Positions 1 through 5,786 of a DNA stretch of 6,603 bases are shown in pieces. Each line of letters opens with the position of its first letter. Position 1 is the stretch's first letter. The notes beneath the pieces are model-generated. The model did no database searches, was not told the DNA's origin, and saw only the letters and a list, made by a program, of their open reading frames with translations. Source of the DNA: Eubacteriales bacterium (GTDB lineage: Bacteria; Bacillota; Clostridia; Lachnospirales; Lachnospiraceae); the NCBI GenBank assembly GCA_030536565.1, contig JAUNPT010000039.1, positions 1-6,603 on the forward strand. Reading direction: 5' to 3'. Made by a program: the position numbers and the translations under genes.

Positions 1-999
1 GGCAATAAGGTCAAGATGCAGATGCAGATTTTTTCCCATATTAAGCTTTCTTACAACGTCTGATAAATGTTTAAAATCCATTATCCGGTTAATATGATGT
101 ATTGTATCAATATTGGTTGACTGCACTCCTATTTCCAGCTGTACAAGCCCTGGCCTTAAAGAAGTTAATATTTTTATTTCATCATCATTTAAAAGGTCAG
201 CCGCAATCTCAAAGTGGAAATTAGTAACGCCATTATCATGCTCCCTGATATACTCTAAAAGCCTTACTGTCCGTTCGTGATTGCAGTTAAATGTACGGTC
301 CACAAATTTTACCTGACTTACTTTGTTATCTAAAAAAAACTGAAGCTCTTTAAAAACCAGTGAAAGACTTCTGAAACGTACATTTTTATCTACTGAGGAC
401 AGACAGTAGCTGCAGCCAAACGGACAGCCCCTGCTGCTTTCGTAATAAATAATTTTATTTTTAAATGCATCTAAATTCTTATACACAAACGGAAGCTTAT
501 CCATGTCAAGGGCTTTAACTTGCGGAGTTGAATATATATTACCGCCGCTTCTGTATACTATTCCATATATTTCCTGATTATCCTGCGCTGCATATGCCTC
601 CACATTAAAGTCTGTGTTTGCAAGCTGCAAAAATGTCATCTCGCCTTCGCCGCACATAATACCATCTATATTTTCGTTATCCGTCAGAAGCTTATGAGCA
701 TTAAAGGATACCTCTGGACCACCCAGCCATATTTTAACATCTGGCATAACTTTTTTTAACTGTGCAGCTGCTTCACAGACATATGTGATATTCCATATAT
801 AACAGGAGATGGCAACTACCTGCGGTTTTCTTCTATATATATCTGCCACACAATAATCTACTGGCTGATTAATAGTATATTCCATTAAAGAAACATTTCC
901 TTTGCCATTGGTATGCTCGTCATGATAAGCTTTGATACTATACACCGCAAGATTTGAATGTATATATTTTGAATTGATTGCTGTTAATAAAATCTGCAT
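1..999 (-). CDS. B12-binding radical SAM protein, C-terminus off the window
   Basis: This reading frame gives 333 codons without a stop and leaves the window at base 1. The N-terminal ~130 residues look like a cobalamin-binding Rossmann domain. It starts TAINSKYIHSNLAVYS, with WLGGPEVSF near residues 89-97 and GEGE at 117-120. A radical SAM domain follows, with the [4Fe-4S] cysteines C192, C196 and C199 in SRGCPFGCSYC, then KFVDRTFNCN, an EIAADLL strand and QLEIGVQST. This layout matches B12-binding radical SAM proteins that usually carry a C-terminal DUF4080 domain; that part would lie outside the window. Such proteins are expected to cleave S-adenosylmethionine and use cobalamin, often as methyl or alkyl transferases, but the substrate of this group is unknown to me. 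The ATG at 999 follows GGGAAGGG on the minus strand at normal spacing. The gene sits 27 bases downstream of ybaK and is probably the distal gene of the murI operon. The family call is secure; the reaction is not. Confidence 0.9.
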   Translation of the reverse strand, partial: MQILLTAINSKYIHSNLAVYSIKAYHDEHTNGKGNVSLMEYTINQPVDYCVADIYRRKPQVVAISCYIWNITYVCEAAAQLKKVMPDVKIWLGGPEVSFNAHKLLTDNENIDGIMCGEGEMTFLQLANTDFNVEAYAAQDNQEIYGIVYRSGGNIYSTPQVKALDMDKLPFVYKNLDAFKNKIIYYESSRGCPFGCSYCLSSVDKNVRFRSLSLVFKELQFFLDNKVSQVKFVDRTFNCNHERTVRLLEYIREHDNGVTNFHFEIAADLLNDDEIKILTSLRPGLVQLEIGVQSTNIDTIHHINRIMDFKHLSDVVRKLNMGKNLHLHLDLIA

Positions 1000-1026
1000 A
1001 AATATCCCTTCCCACTGAAAATGTAA

Positions 1027-1500
1027 CTAATCTGCTACAATATCGGCAGTTTTATAACGAATTATTTTATCTAAGCTGCAGAGCGGCATTTCTATCTGAT
1101 ACCCTATCTTGCCTGCAGAAAACATAATTGTATCATAATCCGCAGCTGTCCTGTGAAATGTTGTAGGGAAAAACTTTTTCATTCCAATTGGCGAACAGCC
1201 CCCATGAATATAACCTGTCAATGGGAGCAGCTCCTTTGATGGCAGCATTGTTACTGCCTTCTCCCCCACTGCTTTAGCCGCTTTTTTTAAATCCAGCCCG
1301 CATTCTACCGGAATAACAAATACATAGTTTTTTCCTGTCTTTGATACTGTAACCAATGTTTTAAAAACCTTCGCCGGATCCTGATTTAAAACCGCAGCCA
1401 CTTCAGTTCCGGAAAGCGCCTCATTTGAGTCATAAAAATGCTGTATATATTTTATTTTTTTCTGGTCAAGCAGTCTGCACACATTTGTTTTTTCTTCCAT
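1027..1500 (-). CDS. ybaK: YbaK/EbsC-type Cys-tRNA(Pro) deacylase
   Basis: This 157-residue cytoplasmic protein has the usual length and whole-length pattern of the YbaK/EbsC family. These free-standing relatives of the prolyl-tRNA synthetase editing domain hydrolyse Cys-tRNA(Pro), and may also act on Cys-tRNA(Cys). VFKTLV at residues 45-50 contains K47, which corresponds to the functional lysine of YbaK. GYIHGGCSPIG at 96-106 is the conserved glycine-rich substrate loop. I chose the ATG at 1500 rather than the in-frame ATG at 1512. GAGGA at 1506-1510 lies 5 bases before the chosen start and would be part of the coding region if the upstream start were used. The gene begins 47 bases after murI ends and is followed 27 bases later by the radical SAM gene, which suggests co-transcription with both. 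The exact tRNA specificity cannot be read from the sequence. Confidence 0.93.
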   Translation of the reverse strand: MEEKTNVCRLLDQKKIKYIQHFYDSNEALSGTEVAAVLNQDPAKVFKTLVTVSKTGKNYVFVIPVECGLDLKKAAKAVGEKAVTMLPSKELLPLTGYIHGGCSPIGMKKFFPTTFHRTAADYDTIMFSAGKIGYQIEMPLCSLDKIIRYKTADIVAD

Positions 1501-1505
1501 AATAT

Positions 1506-1510
1506 TCCTC
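1506..1510 (-). promoter_or_regulatory. Ribosome binding site fixing the ybaK start
   Basis: The minus strand reads GAGGA followed by 5 bases and the ATG at 1500. This site overlaps the upstream in-frame ATG at 1512-1510, which itself has no purine-rich site at suitable spacing. It therefore supports the shorter 157-residue protein. Confidence 0.7.
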
Positions 1511-1547
1511 ATTTCTAAATGGCTTACGATATTGTCAATATTCCATC

Positions 1548-2339
1548 TTACAGCCTAAGCATTTCCTCCAGACGCTCATGGAGCATCTTTATTTTTTGTA
1601 ATTCATCTTTGTCGCTTAAAAGACGTCCGGAATAATAATACTTAACTTCCTCTTTTTCCTTTGGGGCTTCAAGATTGATGATTCCGCAGGTCTTTAATAT
1701 ATTTTTTAAATTATTGGCAACCCCCTGATTACCATCAACCATCTCTATCCCATTTGGAAATATTCTGGCATAGGAATCCTTAAAATAATTATAATGGGTG
1801 CAGCCTAAGACAAGTTCTGAATAATTATTCAAATCATAGCCCTTAAATGCTTCTTTCAGATATTCCATTACCTTGTCAGACTCAAATTCACAGTTCTGTG
1901 CAAGACGGACGAGTCCCGGCATTGGCACAACATCAACATTGCCTTCTGTGTCAAATCTGTCAATGAGCTTCCTTAGCTTAACCTCTCTTGCCGTTATTGG
2001 TGTTGCAATAACCATAATTCTTTTATCACCATGATGCATTACAGCTGGCTTAACTGCAGGCTCAATTCCTATAATTGGAAGCTTGTACTTCTGTCTCATA
2101 GGTGTGATTGCAACACTGGTTGCAGTGTTGCAGGCAAGAACTATTGCTTTGCAGTTCTGCTTTACCATAAAGCCTACTGCTTCATCTACATACGAAAGCA
2201 CCTCTTCCTTTGTTTTTTCTCCATACGGAACATGGTCAACATCTGCATAAAATATATATTCTTCATCAGGTAATGTATGCATAATCTGGTGAAGTGTTGA
2301 TAATCCTCCTATTCCAGAATCAAAAACACCAATCTTCAT
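1548..2339 (-). CDS. murI: Glutamate racemase
   Basis: This 263-residue cytoplasmic enzyme interconverts L- and D-glutamate, supplying D-glutamate to MurD for peptidoglycan synthesis. It is cofactor-independent and uses two cysteines as acid and base. Both are present: C70 in LACNTATS and C180 in LGCTHYNYF. The N-terminal GVFDSGIGGLSTL carries the conserved D7-S8 pair, and VPYGEK at 37-42 is the substrate-binding PYG motif. Length and order of motifs fit the family. I chose the ATG at 2339, not the longer frame opening at 2366, because AAGGAGG sits 6 bases before it and family members start at this point (MKIGVFDSG). The gene lies 88 bases after the ABC-F gene and may have its own promoter there. 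It is followed by ybaK after 47 bases. No residue loss or frameshift is visible. The name racE is used for the same function in some Firmicutes. Confidence 0.96.
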   Translation of the reverse strand: MKIGVFDSGIGGLSTLHQIMHTLPDEEYIFYADVDHVPYGEKTKEEVLSYVDEAVGFMVKQNCKAIVLACNTATSVAITPMRQKYKLPIIGIEPAVKPAVMHHGDKRIMVIATPITAREVKLRKLIDRFDTEGNVDVVPMPGLVRLAQNCEFESDKVMEYLKEAFKGYDLNNYSELVLGCTHYNYFKDSYARIFPNGIEMVDGNQGVANNLKNILKTCGIINLEAPKEKEEVKYYYSGRLLSDKDELQKIKMLHERLEEMLRL

Positions 2340-2345
2340 GATTAT

Positions 2346-2352
2346 CCTCCTT
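2346..2352 (-). promoter_or_regulatory. Strong ribosome binding site of murI
   Basis: The minus strand reads AAGGAGG, a near-perfect match to the 16S rRNA anti-SD, 6 bases before the ATG at 2339. It decides the 263-residue start over the longer frame that begins at 2366 without such a site. Confidence 0.85.
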
Positions 2353-2353
2353 G

Positions 2354-2368
2354 TTTTGCGAAGCAAAA
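2354..2368 (-). repeat. 6-bp hairpin immediately before the murI ribosome binding site
   Basis: The arms TTTTGC and GCAAAA are perfectly complementary and enclose a 3-base loop (TTC on the minus strand, GAA on the plus strand). The hairpin ends one base before the AAGGAGG of murI. It has no T tract after it, so it is not a terminator. It could affect ribosome access or mRNA stability, which is inference only. Confidence 0.5.
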
Positions 2369-2407
2369 TGCGACTGCCATTGCAGGAGCAGAGGATTTAG
2401 CCTCCTA

Positions 2408-2435
2408 ATTATAGCTATTATATAACTTTATACAA
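2408..2435 (-). promoter_or_regulatory. Possible murI promoter overlapping the end of the ABC-F gene
   Basis: The minus strand has TTGTAT at 2435-2430 and a perfect TATAAT at 2413-2408, separated by 16 bases. The -35 box spans the ABC-F stop codon. Transcription would start near 2401, giving a murI leader of about 60 bases with the hairpin at 2354-2368. The spacing is one short of the ideal 17, and the surrounding DNA is very AT-rich, so chance matches are possible. Confidence 0.45.
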
Positions 2436-3984
2436 ATCTCGTTGTCCACTTGGTACAATCCCAAACCTCTGTAGCCAGCCCATCATAAAATTCTGGTTCA
2501 TGACATACCATAAGGATACTTCCCTTATATTCCTTTAATGCCCTTTTTAATTCTTCCTTGGCATCTTTATCTAAATGGTTTGTAGGCTCATCAAGCACTA
2601 ACAGATTGCTTTCTCTGTTAATCAGCTTACATAAGCGTACCTTTGCCTGTTCCCCACCGCTTAGAACCTTAACCTTACTTTCAATATGCTTAGTTGTAAG
2701 ACCACATTTAGCAAGGGCAGACCTAACCTCATATTGTGTAAAGCCGGGAAATTCCTGCCATATTTCTTCCATACAGGTTGTCTGTATATCTGGCGGCATC
2801 TCCTGTTCAAAATACCCTGTTTCCAGATAATCTCCGAGCGTAACCGTTCCATAAAGAGCAGGAATCAGCCCTAATATACTTTTTAACAATGTAGTTTTAC
2901 CTATTCCATTTGCACCTGTTAATACAAGCTTGCTGCCCCGTTCCATTGATAGTGTCAATGGACTTGAAAGTGGTTCATCATAACCAATTACAAGATTGTC
3001 TGTCTCAAAAATATATCTTCCCGGTGTCCTCGCAGTCTTAAAATGAAATTCTGGCTTTGGTTTTTCTGCTGCCAGCTCTATAACCTCCATGTTATCAAGT
3101 TTCTTTTGTCTTGACATTGCCATATTTCTTGTCGCAACACGTGCCTTATTTCTGGCCACAAAATCCTTTAAATCTGCAATTTCCTGCTGCTGCCTGTTGT
3201 ATGCAGCCTCAAGCTGTGCTTTTTTCATTGCATATACTTCCTGAAATTTATCATAATCCCCCACATAGCGGTTAAGCTGCCTGTTATCCATATGATATAT
3301 AAGATTAATTACACTGTTTAAGAATGGAATATCATGTGAAATCAGTATAAATGCATTTTCATAATCATTAAGATATCTTTTTAACCATTCAATGTGCTCT
3401 GTATCCAGATAATTAGTAGGCTCATCAAGCAGGAGAATATCCGGTTTTTCAAGAAGCAGTTTTGCTAAGAGCACCTTTGTTCTTTGTCCGCCGGAAAGCT
3501 CCGTAACATCCCTTTCAAGACCTAAATCAATCAATCCAAGCGCTCTGGCGACTTCTTCAATCTTGGCGTCAATCATATAAAAATCATGCATGGTCAGCAG
3601 ATCCTGAATTGTTCCTGCCTCTGACATAAGCTTATCCATCTCATCAGGCTCTGCCTCTGCAAGCCTGCCATATATATCATTCATCTGATTTTCCATCTCA
3701 TAGAGATAGTCAAAAGCAGAAGCAAGTACAGACTTAATAGTCTGTCCCTTTGTAAGGACTGCATGCTGGTCAAGATAGCCTACACGAACTCTCTTTGCCC
3801 ATTCAACCTTTCCCTCATCTGGCATAAGAGTGCCCGTAATAATATTCATAAATGTGGATTTGCCTTCTCCATTGGCTCCTACAAGCCCTATATGCTCGCC
3901 TGCCAAAAGTCTAAAAGATACATCTTCAAAAATTGCCCTGTCTCCAAAACCATGTGATAAATGTTCTACATTTAAGATACTCAT
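2428..3984 (-). CDS. ABC-F family ATPase (duplicated ABC domains, no membrane segment)
   Basis: This soluble 518-residue protein has two ABC ATPase domains in tandem and no membrane spans, which defines ABC-F. Domain 1 has Walker A GANGEGKST (36-44), signature LSGGQ (163-167), Walker B LLLDEPTNYLD (184-194, catalytic E188) and the switch histidine H217. Domain 2 has GANGIGKTT (357-365), LSGGE (441-445), LLVLDEPTNHLD (461-472, catalytic E466) and H495 in the less usual context VCHEPEFY. A basic, glutamine- and arginine-rich linker at about 250-320 is where ABC-F proteins reach towards the ribosomal P-site tRNA. Known members bind the ribosomal E site and act either as housekeeping translation factors (EttA/YbiT/YkpA type) or as antibiotic target-protection proteins. 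The short arm in domain 1 and the average linker suggest a housekeeping member, but resistance cannot be excluded. The ATG at 3984 has AAAGG 11 bases upstream, a slightly long spacing. A hairpin lies just before it. Confidence 0.93.
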   Translation of the reverse strand: MSILNVEHLSHGFGDRAIFEDVSFRLLAGEHIGLVGANGEGKSTFMNIITGTLMPDEGKVEWAKRVRVGYLDQHAVLTKGQTIKSVLASAFDYLYEMENQMNDIYGRLAEAEPDEMDKLMSEAGTIQDLLTMHDFYMIDAKIEEVARALGLIDLGLERDVTELSGGQRTKVLLAKLLLEKPDILLLDEPTNYLDTEHIEWLKRYLNDYENAFILISHDIPFLNSVINLIYHMDNRQLNRYVGDYDKFQEVYAMKKAQLEAAYNRQQQEIADLKDFVARNKARVATRNMAMSRQKKLDNMEVIELAAEKPKPEFHFKTARTPGRYIFETDNLVIGYDEPLSSPLTLSMERGSKLVLTGANGIGKTTLLKSILGLIPALYGTVTLGDYLETGYFEQEMPPDIQTTCMEEIWQEFPGFTQYEVRSALAKCGLTTKHIESKVKVLSGGEQAKVRLCKLINRESNLLVLDEPTNHLDKDAKEELKRALKEYKGSILMVCHEPEFYDGLATEVWDCTKWTTRFV

Positions 3985-4003
3985 AAATTCTGTTACCTTT
4001 CCT

Positions 4004-4028
4004 AAAAATAGCCACGCATAAGCGTGGC
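4004..4028 (-). terminator. Intrinsic terminator after the NSS transporter, or leader hairpin of the ABC-F gene
   Basis: GCCACGC (4022-4028 read on the minus strand) pairs perfectly with GCGTGGC (4011-4017) around a TTAT loop. It is followed on the minus strand by TATTTTTA. The stem has 6 G-C pairs out of 7. It lies 45 bases after the transporter stop and 27 bases before the ABC-F start, so it most simply ends the transporter transcript. The T tract runs into AGGAAAGG, which seems to serve as the ABC-F ribosome binding site. Confidence 0.75.
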
Positions 4029-4040
4029 CAGAAGTCTTTT

Positions 4041-4072
4041 ATTATATTAACAAATTTTAAAAAAATATGCAA
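4041..4072 (-). promoter_or_regulatory. Possible ABC-F promoter directly after the transporter stop
   Basis: The minus strand carries TTGCAT at 4072-4067, immediately after the transporter TAA. It is followed either by TAATAT (4049-4044) at 17-base spacing or by a perfect TATAAT (4046-4041) at 20-base spacing. Initiation would fall near 4034, just upstream of the 4011-4028 hairpin. The ABC-F gene needs a promoter if that hairpin terminates, and this is the only candidate seen. The tract is AT-rich, which lowers confidence. Confidence 0.4.
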
Positions 4073-5431
4073 TTAGAATGATATTATACCAAACTGGGCT
4101 AATGAATAAAATACTAAAATAATTACCAGCAGCACCGGTGCTATATATTTAATAACAAACTCATATAAATTCTTTCGTCCAAACTTTTCTCCGTTCTTTG
4201 AAACCTCGTCTGTAACGTACTTTGTGCCGACAAACCAGCCTACAAGGACAGTTGTAAGACATGCAACAATTGGCATAAGCACACTGTTGCTCACATAATC
4301 AAAGAATGTAAGGAAATCCATTCCAAGTATTGTAATTGATGACCAGACACCATTGCCAAGTGATGAAGGAATACCCAGTAAAATACTGAATACAAATATT
4401 CCTAATACACACTTTGCCCTTGATATTTTGAAGCGGTCCATAAGCATTGACACAAGCGCTTCCATAACTGATACAGCACTTGTAAGCGCCGCAAAAAATA
4501 CGAGCACAAAGAATGCCAACCCAATAAACTGGCCGCCGGCCATCTTATCAAATACCTTTGGCAGTGTAATAAACATAAGGCCTGCACCACCAGTCTGAAC
4601 ACCAGCTTCACCACTGAATATATAGACTGCTGGAACAATCATCATACCTGCAAGCAATGCAACAACTGTATCAAAAATCTCAATCTGGTTTACCGATTTA
4701 ACAAGACTTACGTCATCTCTTGTGTAAGAACCATATGTTATCATAATACCCATGGCAAGACTCATTGAATAAAACATCTGTCCCATTGCCGCACATACAG
4801 TTTTAAATGAGAATTTTGAAAAATCTGGCAGCAGATAATACTTTAAGCCTTCTGAAGCCCCTGGCAGCAAAGCAACATAAACACAAATGCCAATAGCAAG
4901 AACGACTAAAATTGGCATAAGAATCTTACTGATTTTTTCAATCCCCTTTTCAACACCCGTTATGACAATAACTGCTGTAAGTCCAAGGAAAACAAGGAAG
5001 AATATTAAAGGAACCATCTCCTTTCCTATAAATCCTCCAAAATAACCATCTGCAGCGGATGCCTCAGCCTCTGCGCCTGAAATAAACACTGTCATATATT
5101 TCATAACCCAGCCGCCAATTACACAGTAATAGGGTAAAATTATTACCGGAATTATAAATGCCAGTTTTCCTATGAAATTAAATTTTGGATTCATTGCTCC
5201 ATATGCTTTTATTGGGCTTAACTTTGTCTTTCGTCCAATAGCAATTTCCGTTGTCATTAACGCAAAACCAAATGTTAAAGCTAAAATGATGTAAACTAAA
5301 ATAAAGATTCCACCACCATACTGAGCAGCAAGGTAAGGGAATCTCCACATATTACCAAGACCAACTGCACTTCCTGCAGCAGCAAGGACAAAGCCCAGGC
5401 CACCTGTAAAACTACTTCTTTTTTTATCCAT
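4073..5431 (-). CDS. Sodium:neurotransmitter symporter (NSS/SNF) family amino-acid transporter
   Basis: This 452-residue integral membrane protein belongs to the LeuT-fold NSS family, which imports amino acids or related amines with sodium. TM1 carries the family hallmark GSAVGLGNMWRFPY (20-33), including G20, V23 and N27 at the positions of LeuT sodium ligands. TM3 has YYCVIGGW (101-108). The unwound TM6 region is FYSMSLAMGI (220-229). TM8 has ALTSAVS (315-321), with T317-S318 matching the Na2 ligands of LeuT. I count about 11 hydrophobic spans, ending near residue 447, like the 11-span bacterial members Tyt1 and MhsT rather than 12-span LeuT. The substrate is probably an aromatic or branched amino acid but cannot be fixed. 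I chose the ATG at 5431 because GGAGG lies 5 bases before it. The longer frame would need a TTG at 5467, with no site. The gene is transcribed alone from the promoter at 5517-5545 and followed by a terminator. Confidence 0.93.
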   Translation of the reverse strand: MDKKRSSFTGGLGFVLAAAGSAVGLGNMWRFPYLAAQYGGGIFILVYIILALTFGFALMTTEIAIGRKTKLSPIKAYGAMNPKFNFIGKLAFIIPVIILPYYCVIGGWVMKYMTVFISGAEAEASAADGYFGGFIGKEMVPLIFFLVFLGLTAVIVITGVEKGIEKISKILMPILVVLAIGICVYVALLPGASEGLKYYLLPDFSKFSFKTVCAAMGQMFYSMSLAMGIMITYGSYTRDDVSLVKSVNQIEIFDTVVALLAGMMIVPAVYIFSGEAGVQTGGAGLMFITLPKVFDKMAGGQFIGLAFFVLVFFAALTSAVSVMEALVSMLMDRFKISRAKCVLGIFVFSILLGIPSSLGNGVWSSITILGMDFLTFFDYVSNSVLMPIVACLTTVLVGWFVGTKYVTDEVSKNGEKFGRKNLYEFVIKYIAPVLLVIILVFYSLAQFGIISF

Positions 5432-5436
5432 TACAA

Positions 5437-5441
5437 CCTCC
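5437..5441 (-). promoter_or_regulatory. Ribosome binding site fixing the transporter start
   Basis: GGAGG on the minus strand is 5 bases before the ATG at 5431. The alternative upstream TTG at 5467 has no such site and would add 12 residues (MDNAESIIAEVV) not expected before the family's short cytoplasmic N-terminus. Confidence 0.85.
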
Positions 5442-5444
5442 GCA

Positions 5445-5463
5445 ATAATGCTTTCAGCATTAT
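5445..5463 (-). repeat. 8-bp hairpin in the transporter 5' leader
   Basis: The minus strand reads ATAATGCT, a GAA loop, then AGCATTAT: a perfect 8-bp stem ending 3 bases before the GGAGG of the transporter gene. There is no T tract, so it is not a terminator. A stem this close to the ribosome binding site could influence initiation or protect the 5' end; neither is shown. Confidence 0.55.
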
Positions 5464-5510
5464 CCAATATTAAGTATGTGTAATATTTATAAATAATCTA
5501 TTAACACAGC

Positions 5511-5535
5511 TTGTATATTATATAAAAATATACAA
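5511..5535. repeat. Inverted repeat over the transporter promoter, candidate operator
   Basis: TTGTATAT (5511-5518) and ATATACAA (5528-5535) are perfect 8-bp inverted arms with a 9-base spacer. The element covers the -10 box and part of the spacer of the transporter promoter, the usual place for a repressor site. The arms resemble half-sites of dimeric helix-turn-helix regulators, but no particular family can be named. The AT-rich background raises the chance of coincidence. Confidence 0.45.
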
Positions 5536-5545
5536 CTAATATCAA
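5517..5545 (-). promoter_or_regulatory. Sigma-A type promoter of the NSS transporter
   Basis: TTGATA at 5545-5540 (5 of 6 consensus bases) is 17 bases from a perfect TATAAT at 5522-5517. The predicted start is near 5510, giving a leader of about 80 bases that contains the 5445-5463 hairpin. Spacing and boxes are close to ideal, and the site lies between two transcription units. Confidence 0.75.
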
Positions 5546-5600
5546 TACCCTTTATGTAATGTAAAAAAAAGAATATTTATGCAGTTAGTCTTATATTGAA

Positions 5601-5771
5601 TCATTTTTTAGTCTGGTTTTTTTCTTTTATTGCACATATCGGACAAGTAGCCAGATTTCCTCTGAATTTCCACCCCTGCTGTCTTAACATCACTTCCACC
5701 GCAGTGCTGGAAGTATAAGGAATTTCATCTACTCTGCCACATTTATCACACTTAGCTCCTGCAACCAACAT
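5601..5771 (-). CDS. Small four-cysteine zinc-ribbon protein
   Basis: This 56-residue frame begins MLVAGAKCDKCGRVDE and has two CxxC knuckles, C8/C11 (CDKCG) and C43/C46 (CPIC), 31 residues apart. A conserved-looking GWKF (33-36) precedes the second pair. That is the shape of a minimal treble-clef or zinc-ribbon fold that binds one zinc ion. Small proteins with this spacing and a GW…CPxC ending occur in bacteria and phages, mostly without assigned function; DNA, RNA or protein binding are all possible. The ATG at 5771 has AGGTGG 4 bases upstream. The gene begins 15 bases after the stop of the membrane-protein gene, so the two are very probably co-transcribed. The protein is too short for many gene finders and easily missed. 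The zinc-binding call is an inference from the four cysteines. A T8 run at 5563-5570 lies downstream, without a convincing stem. Confidence 0.75.
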   Translation of the reverse strand: MLVAGAKCDKCGRVDEIPYTSSTAVEVMLRQQGWKFRGNLATCPICAIKEKNQTKK

Positions 5772-5786
5772 ATAACCACCTGTATA

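Larger units (their letters stand above)
2342..2380 (-). other. Possible 12-codon leader ORF before murI
   Basis: On the minus strand an ATG at 2380 opens a 12-codon frame, MAVAFCFAKQGG. It ends in TAA two bases before the murI ATG. The last two sense codons, GGA GGA, are the murI ribosome binding site, so translation of this frame would unmask or couple to murI. No good ribosome binding site precedes it: AGGAGG at 2401-2406 is 20 bases upstream. It may therefore be a chance frame. It is recorded because its position is suggestive. Confidence 0.25.

Noticed and set aside
1529..1541. 13-base palindrome ATATTG-T-CAATAT between murI and ybaK
   Set aside because: It is AT-only apart from one G-C pair per arm, with no room for a hairpin loop, no T tract and no promoter nearby; probably chance.
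2031..2273. Plus-strand open frame of 80 codons
   Set aside because: It lies entirely inside murI on the opposite strand, starts inside that gene and encodes a cysteine- and phenylalanine-rich sequence with no domain; it is a shadow frame.
2558..2874. Overlapping plus- and minus-strand frames of 62-90 codons within the ABC-F gene
   Set aside because: All lie in alternative frames of a gene with fully intact motifs and have no credible start signals or families.
3763..4021. Plus-strand frames of 63-64 codons across the start of the ABC-F gene
   Set aside because: They are antisense shadows of the Walker A region; one runs into the terminator stem. There is no ribosome binding site or recognisable product.
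4353..4638. Plus- and minus-strand frames of about 80 codons inside the transporter gene
   Set aside because: They are alternative-frame readings of hydrophobic coding sequence with the parent gene complete and undisturbed.
5563..5600. Possible intrinsic terminator after the zinc-ribbon gene
   Set aside because: There is a T8 run on the minus strand (5570-5563), but the only preceding complementarity is a 5-bp AT-only AATAT/ATATT pairing with a 16-base loop, too weak to call.
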